Assembly: GCF_000247695.1 (NCBI RefSeq)
Contig: NW_004624855.1
Coordinates: 2,024,094 to 2,088,093 of the forward strand
Direction: 5' to 3'
Length of the DNA stretch: 64,000 bases
Source of the DNA: Heterocephalus glaber
Taxonomy: Eukaryota; Chordata; Mammalia; Rodentia; Bathyergidae
In this document: piece after piece, positions 21,211-32,764 of the stretch
Position numbering within the stretch: the stretch's first letter is position 1
Layout: the number at the start of each line of letters is the position of its first letter
Notes under the pieces: generated by a model
Told to the model about the DNA's origin: nothing
Seen by the model: the letters and a program-made list of their open reading frames with translations, nothing else
Database searches by the model: none
Program-made: the position numbers and the translations under genes

Positions 21211-22444
21211 TTGTGAGAAAATCTATTTGAAAAATATTTTGAAAATATCTTTTCATATTTCCACTCACAGTGAGATTGTACAATGTAACTTGAAAAATTA
21301 TGAGAGAATTTTGAAAAATTGCCTTAGCTGCAAGAAATTTCTTATCAACTTTATTAGCATTACTCGATGGTCAGATTTATTTTCACACGTATATTAAAAT
21401 CATTGCCTGCCACAAGTGGGTTTTCTGTTCTAATAGTCCGAAACGTCCTCCATCCCTATCCTCGGCCCTACTTTCTCCTCCCTCTTTCCCATCCCACAGG
21501 ACTAAAATGCCACTGCCCTGGAGGCCCAGTTCAAGCCCTGTTTCCTGGACTGTGAGTGGCCCCTTCACCCCAGCACAACCAGGGAGCTCTTTCCACCCTC
21601 CCTGCGCGCTTGGGGCGCGTTCATAACCCAGTAATTCTGCGAAGTGCTCTCGCTATTGATGAGCAGATTTAAACTCCCCTATAGATGGTAACCATCTCAA
21701 GAATCGGGTGAAAATGGGAGTCTGCTGAACACACTCGAATGTCGTTTATGCCACTGGGTGTAACGCGAACGCTTGAAGGGCATCCACTTTAGCCATCCTG
21801 AGATTGAAAGAGCCTTCTAGGAATGTTGGAGGGCGGGCACTTTTGTGGTCTCACAGCCTGCCTCTTTTTGGAGTTGTGATGTCTCTGCTTCATTAAGAAG
21901 GTCTTCTCAGACCCTCTCTCTCACCGCGTGCAAATACCACGTGCAAGCGCGTGTGAGCTTGCGTGTGCGCGCACATGCGGTGGGAACCAACCTCGGTTTG
22001 GAGGGAGAAAACGCATCGGCCGGGAGCTTCTTTCATCCTGGCTGTTAAAATCTAAGTCTTTCGAGTGTTTAGCATTATTTTGTTGAAGGGGCTTTCGGGT
22101 TTTCCGAGTGGACGCCGTCTGCCAGCACCGCGGAGGACAGAGGTGAGGGAGATTTTGTTTTTAACAGCGTGGGCGTTTTACCAAACAAATTGGTCGTCGG
22201 CTTGGTGAATTAAATATAAGCCAACTGAGGACAATTTCCAGGTCGCAGCGCAGAGGAGCGGGAGTCTGAGGTTGAAGGAGCCATTTCGGCGGGGGGATGC
22301 AACAGGGTTCGGGAGAGGGAGACAGCGAGAAGGCCACTTGGCGGGCTTTGTTTTCGAAGGGGCCCGCTTCCCGAGCAGAGCTCCAGCGCGACCCCAGCGG
22401 AGGCCGAGGGGGCTCTCCCCACACTAGTTGGAAGGGGAAGGGAG

Positions 22445-22451
22445 TGACTCA
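22445..22451 (+). promoter_or_regulatory. AP-1-type site
   Basis: A perfect TGACTCA heptamer lies about 180 bases upstream of the TATA-like box. Use in vivo is untested. Confidence 0.45.
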
Positions 22452-22527
22452 TGTTACACCGGTCCGATCTTCCCTCCCCGTGGCTGCTAAATCGTAGCTT
22501 TAAAAGGAAGTGACATGGGTGGGGAGA

Positions 22528-22535
22528 GACGTCAG
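22528..22535 (+). promoter_or_regulatory. CRE-like site
   Basis: GACGTCAG contains the ACGTCA CREB/ATF half site, about 95 bases upstream of the TATA-like box. Confidence 0.45.
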
Positions 22536-22624
22536 CTGAGGACCACTTTTTTTCCTTCCCGTAGGGTCCACCCCTTGGGTGGAGTCTCGCTTTTTCTTTC
22601 CAGTGTTGGCTGACTTACAGCTCC

Positions 22625-22631
22625 TATAAAG
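22625..22631 (+). promoter_or_regulatory. TATA-like box
   Basis: TATAAAG in the CpG island would place a start near 22,655, shortly before the candidate 5' splice site at 22,713. Mammalian CpG promoters often use dispersed starts instead. Confidence 0.45.
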
Positions 22632-22654
22632 TAGTGGCAATTTCTGAAGCCCAG

Positions 22655-22713
22655 CCGGCTGTCGCTCAGTTTCTGGCTCCTAAGTCCATGTCCCAAGGGC
22701 TGCCAGGAAAGAG
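22655..22713 (+). other. AGPAT4: Candidate untranslated first exon of AGPAT4
   Basis: The segment starts about 30 bases after the TATA-like box and ends ...AAAGAG|GTAGGTG, a strong 5' splice site. The AGPAT4 coding exon has an acceptor just upstream of its own 5' UTR, so a separate upstream untranslated exon must exist. An alternative donor, CAGAG|GTGAGG at 22,142/22,143, is equally plausible. The start position is inferred. Confidence 0.42.
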
Positions 22714-23060
22714 GTAGGTGCCTCGGTGCCATCTCCAGGCACCTTCCCTGGGTGTGGCCGGCTCTGGATTCCTCCGGCTCGGCTCCCGCCTGCGTCTCCC
22801 TCGGACCCTGCCTGCGGGGTGGGCGCCGGGCGGGACTTGCGGCGGGGCGCAGGGGCCGGTTGGTTTCGCACCCACCGAGGGACCCTTGTTTTGTGCGGCC
22901 GCTGAGCGCCCTTTCGGGGCTGTGGACAGCTTCAGCTCGTGCCCGTCCACCCCTCCTCGAGGGAAAGCAGTTCTCTGCCATAGACGAAGCTAGGGAGAGC
23001 GTTCGTGGTACATATTGCTCTCTTTTGTGTCGTGCAACACGTTTTTTTCCGTCCCCTGGC

Positions 23061-23074
23061 GTTTCTATGGCAAC
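23061..23074 (+). promoter_or_regulatory. RFX-type X-box
   Basis: GTTTCTATGGCAAC matches the RFX consensus GTHNYYATRRNAAC at every position. It lies within the CpG island, about 350 bases downstream of the candidate exon 1 donor. Confidence 0.6.
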
Positions 23075-23199
23075 CGCCAAAAAATACTATCCCAAATGCA
23101 GCCCCGATGTAAATTGGTTTATTTGTATTTCCTTCCTGAGTCTGCTATGGCTTGGGCTTGCCGGGGTCCGGCGAGGCTAGGCAGCTACCCCTCCTCACT

Positions 23200-25519
23200 T
23201 TCATTTTGGTTTTTCCCTATCACAGGAGGACTGGGGGAGGGGAGTTGTCAAGGAAACAGGCATTTGTAATTGCCTCTTTATTTACTTAATTTTTAGGCCT
23301 ACAAATGTCTCCATCATCTAGGAATTTAAAAAAGGAATACTTTAATATTTTTGGAAGTCTTCAGTGTCTGGGTTTTTTTTTTTCTTTAAAAAATCTATAA
23401 ACATTTCTCAAGATATGGTACTCTGATCAAGCTAAGCCAGAAAGGACACTTAATTCTTTATAGAGCGTGAGAGAGCCTTGAAATAAAGTTTTAGAGAGTG
23501 CTTGAGAATTCAGCCTGATAAATACATGTTATCAGCTGCCCAGTACAAGTCTAAATACTTAAAAGATAGGTCTTTGCTCTAGTCTGAACTTAATTTAGCA
23601 CCAAATGGAAGTTCAGTTAGCAGGAGTGAGTAACAGATGGTAACTGCCCAGTAGGAGTCTGTGTCTCCTTTTTGTGCATTACCCTTAGATTGCCAACACT
23701 CCCACCATCCTGAAGGCCAGGGTTAGTGGACTTTCTCCTTGCACAACTGTAGAAGACTTTGCCCATCTGTGGTTATTAGTCAGCCATCCTCAGCTAGGAA
23801 AAAAGTATCTTGAGAGAAGGGAGAAAGTGTGTGTCAGTGTAGAGGTGTGTACATGCTGTGTTGTGTGCAGGGAAGAGGGAGACAGGTAGGGACCTCAGGA
23901 GCAAAAATCAGGAATCCTAAGTTAAAACTGCTGATCTTTTCATGTTCTCTGTGGGGAGAGAAAGCCCTGATTTTCAGGGGGAAAAGCATGAAACATGAGA
24001 GAAAATTATCATCTACCTAGTAATAAGCAGAAAACATGAGAATCAATACATCTCTTAGAAAGGCATAGTCCAAATGGGCCTATTAGCAGGTGTCAGTTGT
24101 CACTTCAATGATACTTTTAGTTGGTACATCTGAGGAAATGTTTGATAATGAACTCAGCTCTATTGATGGGACTCCCAAATTACCAAAATTACCTCTTTAA
24201 TAGAGATCAGCACTAATCCCAACCTTAATTCCTAAAATGATCTGCAATAAGATTTATGAAGGTCATGTAGTCTTCACAATACTTTCTGGCTATTAGAGCC
24301 AAAAACATTGCCTAGAAACCTCACCATAACCCTGCCATTTGGCAGCAGGAAGAAGGGGTGGTTTAGTGAGGTTCTCTGTGCCCAGATCCTTATCAAAACG
24401 TGCTGTCATCTGTGTCTTACAAAGCTCACTCCAGGGCAAGAGGTCTTAATCATTTCTGATACAAAAATTATCTGAGAATAGAGTTTAAATGGCACAGCAC
24501 AAAACTAATGGTAAAAGGAGTGAAAAGCATGAGGACAGCTGAAGGAGTGCAGAGCATAGCCAAGAAGAGTGTTGTTAAAAAGCGTATGACACCTGCTTTG
24601 CAAAGCACGTGTTAGTACTTGCAGAGAAATGTTCGGATACTAGTTTCGGAGGTTTGTAGAGTTCTGGAAAGCAGTCTAAGTCTCTGTTTTTCCAGCCTGA
24701 AAATAAATCTCCAGGATGTAGATTTACCACATGACCTTTCAAGGCAAACTGACAGCATGTAAGTCAAAGTCTGCTTTGGGAGCACTCTTGAGTTACCAGA
24801 CCTAGGAGTTTCACAGCAAAGTCTCTTAATGGGATGGAATTCAAAGGAAAAATAGCAAGAATCATTTGGAAACACAGTGTAAACCAATCAAAACACACTT
24901 TCTGCTATTCAGATAGAGACTAAAATAGAGATTAGTAGCCTTGATCTGGGGAAGGTAAATGGAGCTGTGGGTGTGAATTCAGGGTCCCTGAAAGAGGCTG
25001 GCTGAGGTGATCCAAAGGAAGCGATTGTGGAGACTGTGGGGCCTTCGCTGCCTCGGCTGTCACTGCAAGGCTCTGCCCTGGGTGCTGCAGTGGTGAGGAG
25101 AGCGGAAGTTGCAGCCGCTCTCAAGTTTAACACCCACCTAACTGGTGGTGCCATGTAGATGACACACAGCCACAGAGAAGGAAACCAGAGCAAGTAACCA
25201 CTGGAATATGCAAGGAAAGGAGGCCAAGGAAGGAACCAAGGTGTCCCCCATGGCAGAGATGGGCGACAGGTGTGGGTCCCTGGTCAAGGTTCTGGTTCCC
25301 AGCAGGGAGAAGTCAGTCTTTAGTGGAGAAATAGAACAGGTATGCTCTGGGCTGGCCAAAAGAACAAAAAGTAGATATAGAGTCAGGGATTGATTTTTTA
25401 AAAAATTAAGACAAGAATAAAAACTTTGAGTAAAAATAGAAGGAAAAAATGAAAACAAAGCTTTTGTACATGGAAGGGGAGGGGTGGAATAAAATAATAA
25501 TGAAAAAGAATAAAGACTT
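23200..25519. other. Presumed AGPAT4 intron 1, no recognised repeat
   Basis: This stretch is strikingly poor in SINEs compared with the rest of the window. No exon with a domain is seen. Confidence 0.4.
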
Positions 25520-25662
25520 TGAGGCACATGCCTGTGATCCAGCGCTTGGGAGGCTGAGACAGGAGGACTGCTGTGAGTTCAAGGCCAGCCTGGGCTGCAC
25601 AGTGCGTTCAAGGCCAGCCTGAACTGTATATTGAGACCCTGTCTAAGAAAAAAAAAAAAATA
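25520..25662 (+). repeat. B1-type SINE
   Basis: It contains gaggcacatgcctgtgatcc and gcgttcaaggccagcctg, ending gagaccctgtctaag with an A tail. Confidence 0.87.
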
Positions 25663-25934
25663 CAACCATTTTGCAAAGCTAGTGTCAAAACTGAAATTCG
25701 GCTTCATGTTTGTTCTGGTGAGGGTCCATGATCACTGGCAAGGCTGTGGAAAAGAAGGTTAAAGCATGAATTCTTTATTTGAACAAATATTTATTGTGTA
25801 TCTGTTATGTATCAGGTGCTATGGGTACATTTTCGAGCAAAAGAAGAGAGAGTTTAAATAGTTACAGTTTTCAACTATTTACTATCTGGCTATCTGATTT
25901 CCAGATTCTGCTGATGTCAGAGTAAGAGGAAATA

Positions 25935-26070
25935 CCTTTTTTTTTTTTTTTTTTTCCTGAGACAGGGTCTTGCTATGTAGTTCAGGCTGGCCTTGAACTC
26001 ACAGTGATCCTCCTAGGGCCTCAGCTTCGAAAGTGCTGGGGTTACAGGTGTGTGCCTTGACACCTGGCCA
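25935..26070 (-). repeat. B1-type SINE
   Basis: A long poly(T) leads into ctgagacagggtcttgctatg and ends ggtgtgtgccttgacacctggcc. Confidence 0.87.
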
Positions 26071-27291
26071 GGAAATACTGTAAAATAAGAGCAGTTTTTG
26101 TTGAACATTATCGTGGAATAGTCTGTTTTCTTTTCCAGAACATACTCTGGCTTCTCAAAGATTTCCTACCTCTTTTGTCTCTCTTTTGTTTCCCCCAAGC
26201 TAGTTTATTCTACTTCTTCCTTTGACCCTAAATTCTACCTTTCAGTCACCATTCCTTCACCCATACAGGCACATTTCTGTCATCCACCCATCTGTCCGTG
26301 CATTCATTCATTCAGCAGACAGTAATGCATATCACATTACAAGTACAATGTATTATGTATACAGCAATACGTGGGAAATGCTTCTTCTCTAACAGAGCTC
26401 CAGCACCAGCGGGGAGACCGCAGGAACAGCCCCTTGGAGCAAGTGGTGTTACTTTGATGGAAGTATTATTGGCTAATGACACTGGATATTGTTTTATTAA
26501 ATAGTTTTATACATAGGTTGTGCTGGGCAGGGAGTGAACAAGTGGTTAGCTGTTGTTTGTTTTATAATTTCTTACATTTTCTAGAATGGTTGAGTATAAG
26601 GCTGGGAAACATTTGTTAATTAACAAAATTGGAAGAAGTAGGTTTTATGACCCTGGGGCCATAAATGAATAGAAAGCATGTGTATTTTCTCTCTGAAAGA
26701 ACAAGCTGAGTGAGATAATCTCAGAAATTTCCTTCTCATAATGAGGAGTACTCAATGAGAAGGATACTTCCCCTACTCAAAGTGTAGCATTTTAAAAAAG
26801 AAGACTACTTGCATCAAAATTATATGCCCATTGGTTTACTAAATTCATTCTGTTGTTTGGAGTTTATTTCTCATAACACACTGCAAATCTATGTCTCTTT
26901 CCAACAGAAGCAAGACAGTTTGACCCTTTAGTCTTCAGCTAGTCCTAGGAGCTGTTTACCCAGGAACCACTGGAGAGTCTAAGGCTCAACCTAAAGAATG
27001 TTAAAACCTTATTGCTGTACTTTCTCTTTGTGTTTCCTAATGTCATGAAGTGCCTCTTGGTAGAACTGTCTTGTCCCATTTAATTTCTACCTTTGGCCTT
27101 GTAAATTATATGAGCACCGTGACAAAGTTCATCTGGAAAACCACACAATCCCCTCCTTGGCTGACCTTGGGAGAAAAAATGTGTAGCAAGTTTTGCCTTT
27201 TCTTTGATGTTTTAATCTCAGATGCGATCAGCTCCTATCTTCAGCACAAAGCTATTCCTGTTAACTAGTTGGCCCAAAAGTCTCACTCCAG
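26071..27291. other. Presumed intron, no recognised element
   Basis: No gene is seen. A start-like TGTCATGAAGTGCC at 27,041 was considered as an LTR start and rejected in favour of 27,297. Confidence 0.35.
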
Positions 27292-27296
27292 GCCAC

Positions 27297-27703
27297 TGAT
27301 AGGTCTCCCAGTACCTCAGCAGCTATTATGTATAGTAGCTGCCCTCTTCCTATGGTGCCTTGCCCCCTCCCCTGTGTGACATCACGCCAAGGTGGCTGCT
27401 CCCACCAAAGAATAAACCCTTCTTCCCAGCATGCCCCTGTTCCCGCCTAGAAAGTAACCTAATACTCGCTCACCTCCTACCACATAGTGACATCACCGGC
27501 TCCTCCATTCCCTAGTCACTGCCTCACTCAACCCCACCTCAGCCCCTACAAACCCCACCCCAGTCTCTATAAAAGACTCTCCCTGCCCCAGCTATATTGC
27601 TTTTGTCTCTCCTTTGTTCAGAGACAGCCCGGCAGATCTATTCCCCTAATAAAGGCTTGCTGTGGCCTGGTCTGGTCTTGGTCTTCGGCACTTTTACCTG
27701 ACA
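27297..27703 (+). mobile_element. Solo LTR with a perfect 5-bp target duplication
   Basis: The LTR starts TGATAGGT and ends ACCTGACA, an imperfect inverted repeat. Identical pentamers gccac flank it (27,292-27,296 and 27,704-27,708). A TATA box (tataaaag, 27,568-27,575) and a polyadenylation signal (aataaa, 27,648-27,653) sit in the right order, with a pyrimidine-rich U3 and a g/t-rich U5. The class (ERV1 or ERVL) is uncertain. Confidence 0.8.
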
Positions 27704-27924
27704 GCCACTTGTGTTAGACATAGTAGCTATTTCATGATCCATGAATGATCCCCTAAGAGGACAGGTGCATTTTGGACTTCATGGTTGTTTGAAGCTGGCA
27801 CCAAAATTCTTGCAGGAGTTGATTATTGAGGGGATGGGGCCAACCTGTAGGGAAGATTCGAATGTAATGGGCCACTCTAATGAGGCTTCCTCTTTGCCAC
27901 TCTGTTAACTTGAATTTACATTTA

Positions 27925-28110
27925 TTAATTAATTTTGTCATCAGAGCATGTAAAACTGGCATGTAAAAACTATTATCACTTTTCATTTTACAGGTAGAGA
28001 AAGCAAAGATTAGCAAGATTGCTGACTTAACTAGGATCATAATAAGTAGCAGAGCTGAGATTTGAACCCAGACCATTGCTTCCCAGAGCCTGGCTCTGAG
28101 ACACCATGTC
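27925..28110 (+). repeat. MIR element
   Basis: The MIR core is recognisable: cattttacaggtagagaaag, tgacttaactaggatcat and gagatttgaacccagacc. Confidence 0.7.
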
Positions 28111-29117
28111 TTCACATCTCACAGCTTCACATCTGTGGCGAATTCTTCAGTCTGTCCCCAGTGCCACGTGCAGAGCCGTGCACAGAACAGACGTACGGGA
28201 AATGTTTTTAAAGTAATGAATAGATTTCTACTCCAGAGACCTTCTTTTACATGGCTTTCATCCCACTTTTTAACACCCAGGGAAATACAGAAGGAGAAGT
28301 ATTTCAGAATTTGAAGAAAAACTAAGAGCAGGGTTTAAAAGACAAGCTACTATAGCTTTTGTGGAGTGTTGTAGTTTGGCCAGACATGTGTGTTCATGGG
28401 GGAAAGGAAAGGACCCAGTGATTATAATATCTGAATGACAATGGATTATACAAAATAAATTAAATATAAACTGTTCTCAAAATCCAATGTCTAACCAAGG
28501 ATTGAACCTTACTGCGTTGCTGGACTTAGGTGCCCTCAGAGCCTGCCCTTCCTAGATCCCAAGACTGTGACAGGTGGAATTCTAGGCTTCCTTTCAACTT
28601 TTGGTTGACTTTCCTTACTAAGCTTAAATGCAGAGTATTAGCTGAAAAGATACTGACATGGCTTATCTCAGATAACCTTTGAATGAAAACAGGAGAAATG
28701 ATTGATTGCAAAGTGAAATTTGGTCTGCTTCCCATCTCCCGGGCTCCTTGTGAATAGTCAATTCTGTGTGGGTTGAGGTTAACCTAGGCTGATGAAAATT
28801 TAAAGAACCAAGCACATCTCCTTCCCAGGATGCTGTAGCCAGCAACCATGTGATCAATTCAGTCATCTAACATTTTGTCTTGGATCCCAGCTGTAAATCA
28901 TCTTGGCTCCTTTCTCCTCTTTGCCCTCTTTTTCTGCCCAAAGGAAGGAAATGCAATAAGCTGCTTATTTTTTCAAATGTATATACAGCTCACATAGCAA
29001 TCCTTGTCCCCACCTCTGTTTCCCTGACCTTCACCCTCCACTCCACTCATCCTTCATAAAACAGTCACTCTTCTGCATGCATAGTTACACTACACGGCGA
29101 TTATTTCTTTGCAGCTC
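28111..29117. other. Presumed intron, nothing recognised
   Basis: No repeat consensus, splice-bounded exon or RNA gene could be recognised. Confidence 0.35.
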
Positions 29118-29745
29118 TACCTCTTAAAAATTTTATTAGTACATATTTACAATATTTGCAGTTTACATTCATCTTAGGGACATGTACATAACACATCTTG
29201 ATTCTTTTTTAATCCCCTTCACCTCCCACCCACCTCCCTCCCTCCTCCCTCCCTCCCTCCATCTCTAGATTCCCTTTCCTCATTTTCTCCATACTGTTTT
29301 CCATAATGGTTGTACTAGGTTACATTCCCACCAACAACATAGGAGGAGTTTTCATCACAGCCATGCCAGCATCTGTTATTAATTGATTTCTTGATGATTG
29401 CCTTTCTTTCTGGTATAAGATGAAACAGTTCTTGTTTTTGTTTTTTTGAGACAGGGTCTATTTAGTTCAGGCTCATGGCAATCCTCCTGCCTCAGCTTTT
29501 CCACTCCTGGAATTACGAGGGTCTGTGCATGCTGATGTAAGATGAAATCTTAAAAGTGGTTTTAATTTGTATTTCTCTAATGGCTGGAGATGTTGAACAT
29601 TTTTTCATACTTATTGGCCATTTGCACTTGCTCTGTTCTTTCACTTGCCCCTTTTTTGACTGGGTCTTTTATTTTGGGAGGCCTGATTTTTCTGAGTACT
29701 TTATATATTCTAGATATTAGTCCTCTATCTTAATTACTGCACTGG
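29118..29745 (-). mobile_element. L1 3' end with a B1 insertion
   Basis: The + strand reads as a reverse-complement L1 3' UTR: ttattagtacatatttac, a C/T-rich patch, ttccataatggttgtactagg, tggagatgttgaacatttttt and ctttatatattctagatatt. A reverse B1 (29,436-29,540) interrupts it. The same 3' end form recurs at 50,680. Confidence 0.78.
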
Positions 29746-32419
29746 GTTCTTATTGATGACATGAGATTTCTAATGGCCTCATTTTTAGCACAGAGCAGAG
29801 CGGCTGGCACTGTCAGGTACTGTAGCCTGGAGAACAGATGGCCCCCAGAGCTTAGGTAATCAGGTTTGCCTATCTACCTGGCCTCCCAGCCGGGCTTTCC
29901 CAGGGCGAGAGATTCCTTGAGAGCTATGTTTCTCAGTCTCCTCATTATTGACATTTGGGGCCAAATAATTCTTTGTTGTGGGGCCATGCTGTGCAGGATG
30001 TTCAGCAGAGACCCTGGTCTATACTGAGCAGAAACCATCATAGTTAGATGCCACAGTAGTTCCCCCACCCCAGTTATGACAACAAATAATGTTTCACAAA
30101 TTGCCAGTCTCCCCCCAAAGGAACAAAATCTCCCCCAGTTGAGAAATGGAAATTCCCATGTGCAACTCCTCTTCTCAGAAATCCCATTGGGTTCCTCCCT
30201 GATGCAATGCAAACCCATTTCTCAGGACTGACACATACAGACTCCACCTACAAAGATTGGGCCCCAACCAAAGTGGCAATTTGTTAACTTAACATTTGTA
30301 ACTACTTTAAGTAGCAAATGAAAAATAATAAACTAAATGGAAAGCAGACGCGTAACCATAAAGTATTGAAATATTTAATGCCTTCCGGTAAATCTGCATG
30401 GAGCCTTATACTGTGACCTGGGTGGGTGATGAGATGCTGGGAACAGGGCATGCCCGGGTGGTCTGACTGGGCTGGGGAGCTAGACCCTGCCCCCTCCCTG
30501 GCAGAGTCCAGCAAGCAGCCTCCCTCCCACAGAGCACATTAACATTTCGAAAGGAAATTCAGAGTTGCTCCTTGGTACTACTTACCTCTGCTCCCGTCTG
30601 CTGAGGCAATTCCCTGCTTTCCGAGCGGTCACTGGAGCAAGTTGGCCCGCCACCAGGTCCCACCACCACCAGCTGCTCACTTGCCTCCCAGCACTCTCCG
30701 CACCCCTACTGGCATCTCAAGCCTTTCTCTCTTTCCCTTTCTGTCTCAGGTGCTTCTTGCATTGGAGGCCAACTTGACTGCCTTTCAGGGTCACCCCCTA
30801 TCCTTTGCAGCTTAGGACTTAAGCTCCCCGTGTCTGGGGAACTGAGGTTCCATAACTGCCTTGTCTTGTCCTTTTATCTTCCCATCTCTCTTTTTCCAGG
30901 ACCTCAGAGATTGACATGAGTGGGATGAGTCTGTTATTCCAATGTCCTGGGTATTTTCAGAATCTTCTCCTAGCATTGCTGATCAAATCTTGAATTCCGG
31001 CTACTGTTTGCCTAGTGCTGGGGTGCAGGAATAAGTTAGGCTTCGATTTTATCATGTGAATTTCTACCATTCTTTTCTGTAGTCTAGCCAGTTCCCATCC
31101 CCCAGGATAGTACCTCCATGAGTATTTGGGGAAGGAATTCCAGGTAGCTGGTGAGGAAGGGGCTAAGGAGAAGGGGACATTCTTACGAACAGTGGGAGGT
31201 GTCACCCATCCAGCACACTCCCAGCTCTACTGAAGCCCAGAATCGTTCCACAATATAACATTGCATAAAACATCATGTTGTGTGCCATAAATATATACAA
31301 TTTTAATTTGCCAATCAAAAATAATAACTCTAAAAGTTTGTGTTGAAATAGGCCCCAAGCCCTTTACATCCAGTCATATGATTAAACTTTCAAAAGAATT
31401 TTACCAAAACTTACCCTGCAGATCGGATCTCCACGGATGGGGCTTCTCATTTCACAGTATATAAAGGTGCCAAAATCCAAGCCTGATGCCTCACCAAGTA
31501 AGAGGACTGTTGTCCCCAATGACTATGAGAGATTAATGATTTTATTTGTCAACTTAATTTTTCTTTTCAAAAATTCCCTTCTGTATGTTGGCTGTCTTAG
31601 TGATTCAAGACATGAATAAAAACATACATTTCAAAATTTCTATGAAGAGCATCAAATATTTATTCAAAGAAGATGACTTTTAAAAAAATTTCTCAAAATG
31701 ACAGTTGGATACTTTCAGAATCTGCCAACCCTGTTTGCAGGAAATTGTTTTCAAATGGGAACAAACAGAACAATGTCAAAGTGGAGCTCCTGCCATTCTG
31801 AATTATTTCTGTTGTTCTGTCCAAGGCAAATGACTTTTTAAGGAACAGAATGACCTTACAGTTTTTATCTCTTACCCTGCATTCTCAATCTCTGAGATTT
31901 CATGAGGAGATTGGGAAAATATCCTTAGGCTGGGGCAAGTAAAATTCCCTGTTTTCAAAAGCTGAGAAGTATAAATGCTTTATTCTAGGATGGAGGGCTT
32001 GGTTGCCCCAAAATATTTCTGGAGCCAGCTTACATACTCTAAAAAACTAGATCATGATGAGCTAGTAAACCTATCATATGTTATTGGTACTATTAGACAT
32101 TCTGAGGAAATGCCAGAGCGAAGATGTTATTTTTGTGTAAAAATTTGACTGCACTGAAACATCCTTGTGTATATGATGGTCAGGGCTGAGAGGCCAGGAG
32201 GATTCATAACGAGGCTGTATTTACTTCCACTCGAAGATAGAAGATGAACCTGATCTGTTTCTTTCCATTTCTATTTCATGTCTCTTTCCTATTCTTCCTT
32301 GTCCATATTCCTTTCTAATTTCCCTGAAAAAAATTTGACTTATTTCCAAAGGTCCCTCCTGCCATTTTTTTTGATGTTGACATTTCAATGTTTTAAAATT
32401 TCTTTCTTCTCCTTGTTCA
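29746..32419. other. Presumed intron, nothing recognised
   Basis: A mostly SINE-free stretch with short, domain-free open frames. Confidence 0.35.
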
Positions 32420-32760
32420 TTTAATCTTTTAACAGCTTTAATGGGAGAATTAACATTTTATAAAATCCATTTTTAAGTGTACAGTGCAGTAAGTTTTGGT
32501 AAATTATGCATTGTATAACTATGACAAAACTCAGCTGAGAATCATTCTGTGGCCCCAAAAAGGCCTTTGTATCCCTGCAGTTGGTCCTCCCTTACATATC
32601 TAGCCTCAGATAATCAGCAATCCACTTTCTGTCTCCAAAATTTTATTCATATGCAATACTCATTATGCACTATTGGGCTTCATTCATTTAACATTTTTTT
32701 AGCATAATATTTTTGAGGCCCATCTGTATTTTGTATGGACCCATGGTTTGTTCCTTGTAT
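32420..32760 (-). mobile_element. L1 3' UTR fragment
   Basis: It reads taaaatccatttttaagtgtac, gtgcagtaag, then attcatttaacattttttta, in the order of a reverse-complement L1M 3' UTR. Confidence 0.6.
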
Positions 32761-32764
32761 GAAG

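Larger units (their letters stand above)
21590..23190 (+). promoter_or_regulatory. AGPAT4: CpG island, probable AGPAT4 promoter
   Basis: CpG dinucleotides are dense from about 21.6 kb and peak at 22.2-23.1 kb, unlike the CpG-poor flanks. The region contains AP-1-like, CRE-like, TATA-like and RFX X-box motifs and two candidate 5' splice sites on the + strand (22,142/22,143 and 22,713/22,714). It is the only CpG island of promoter size upstream of the AGPAT4 first coding exon, and its splice-site orientation agrees. Open frames in it on both strands are by-products of low stop-codon density in GC-rich DNA. Assignment to AGPAT4 is an inference. Confidence 0.72.

Noticed and set aside
22532..23080. 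182-codon - strand open frame in the CpG island
   Set aside because: GC-rich DNA lacks stop codons by chance. Overlapping frames on both strands are open, no domain is seen, and the region fits a promoter better.
27041..27296. LTR start at TGTCATGAAGTGCC
   Set aside because: No target duplication fits. The start at 27,297 gives a perfect 5-bp duplication and a better inverted repeat.
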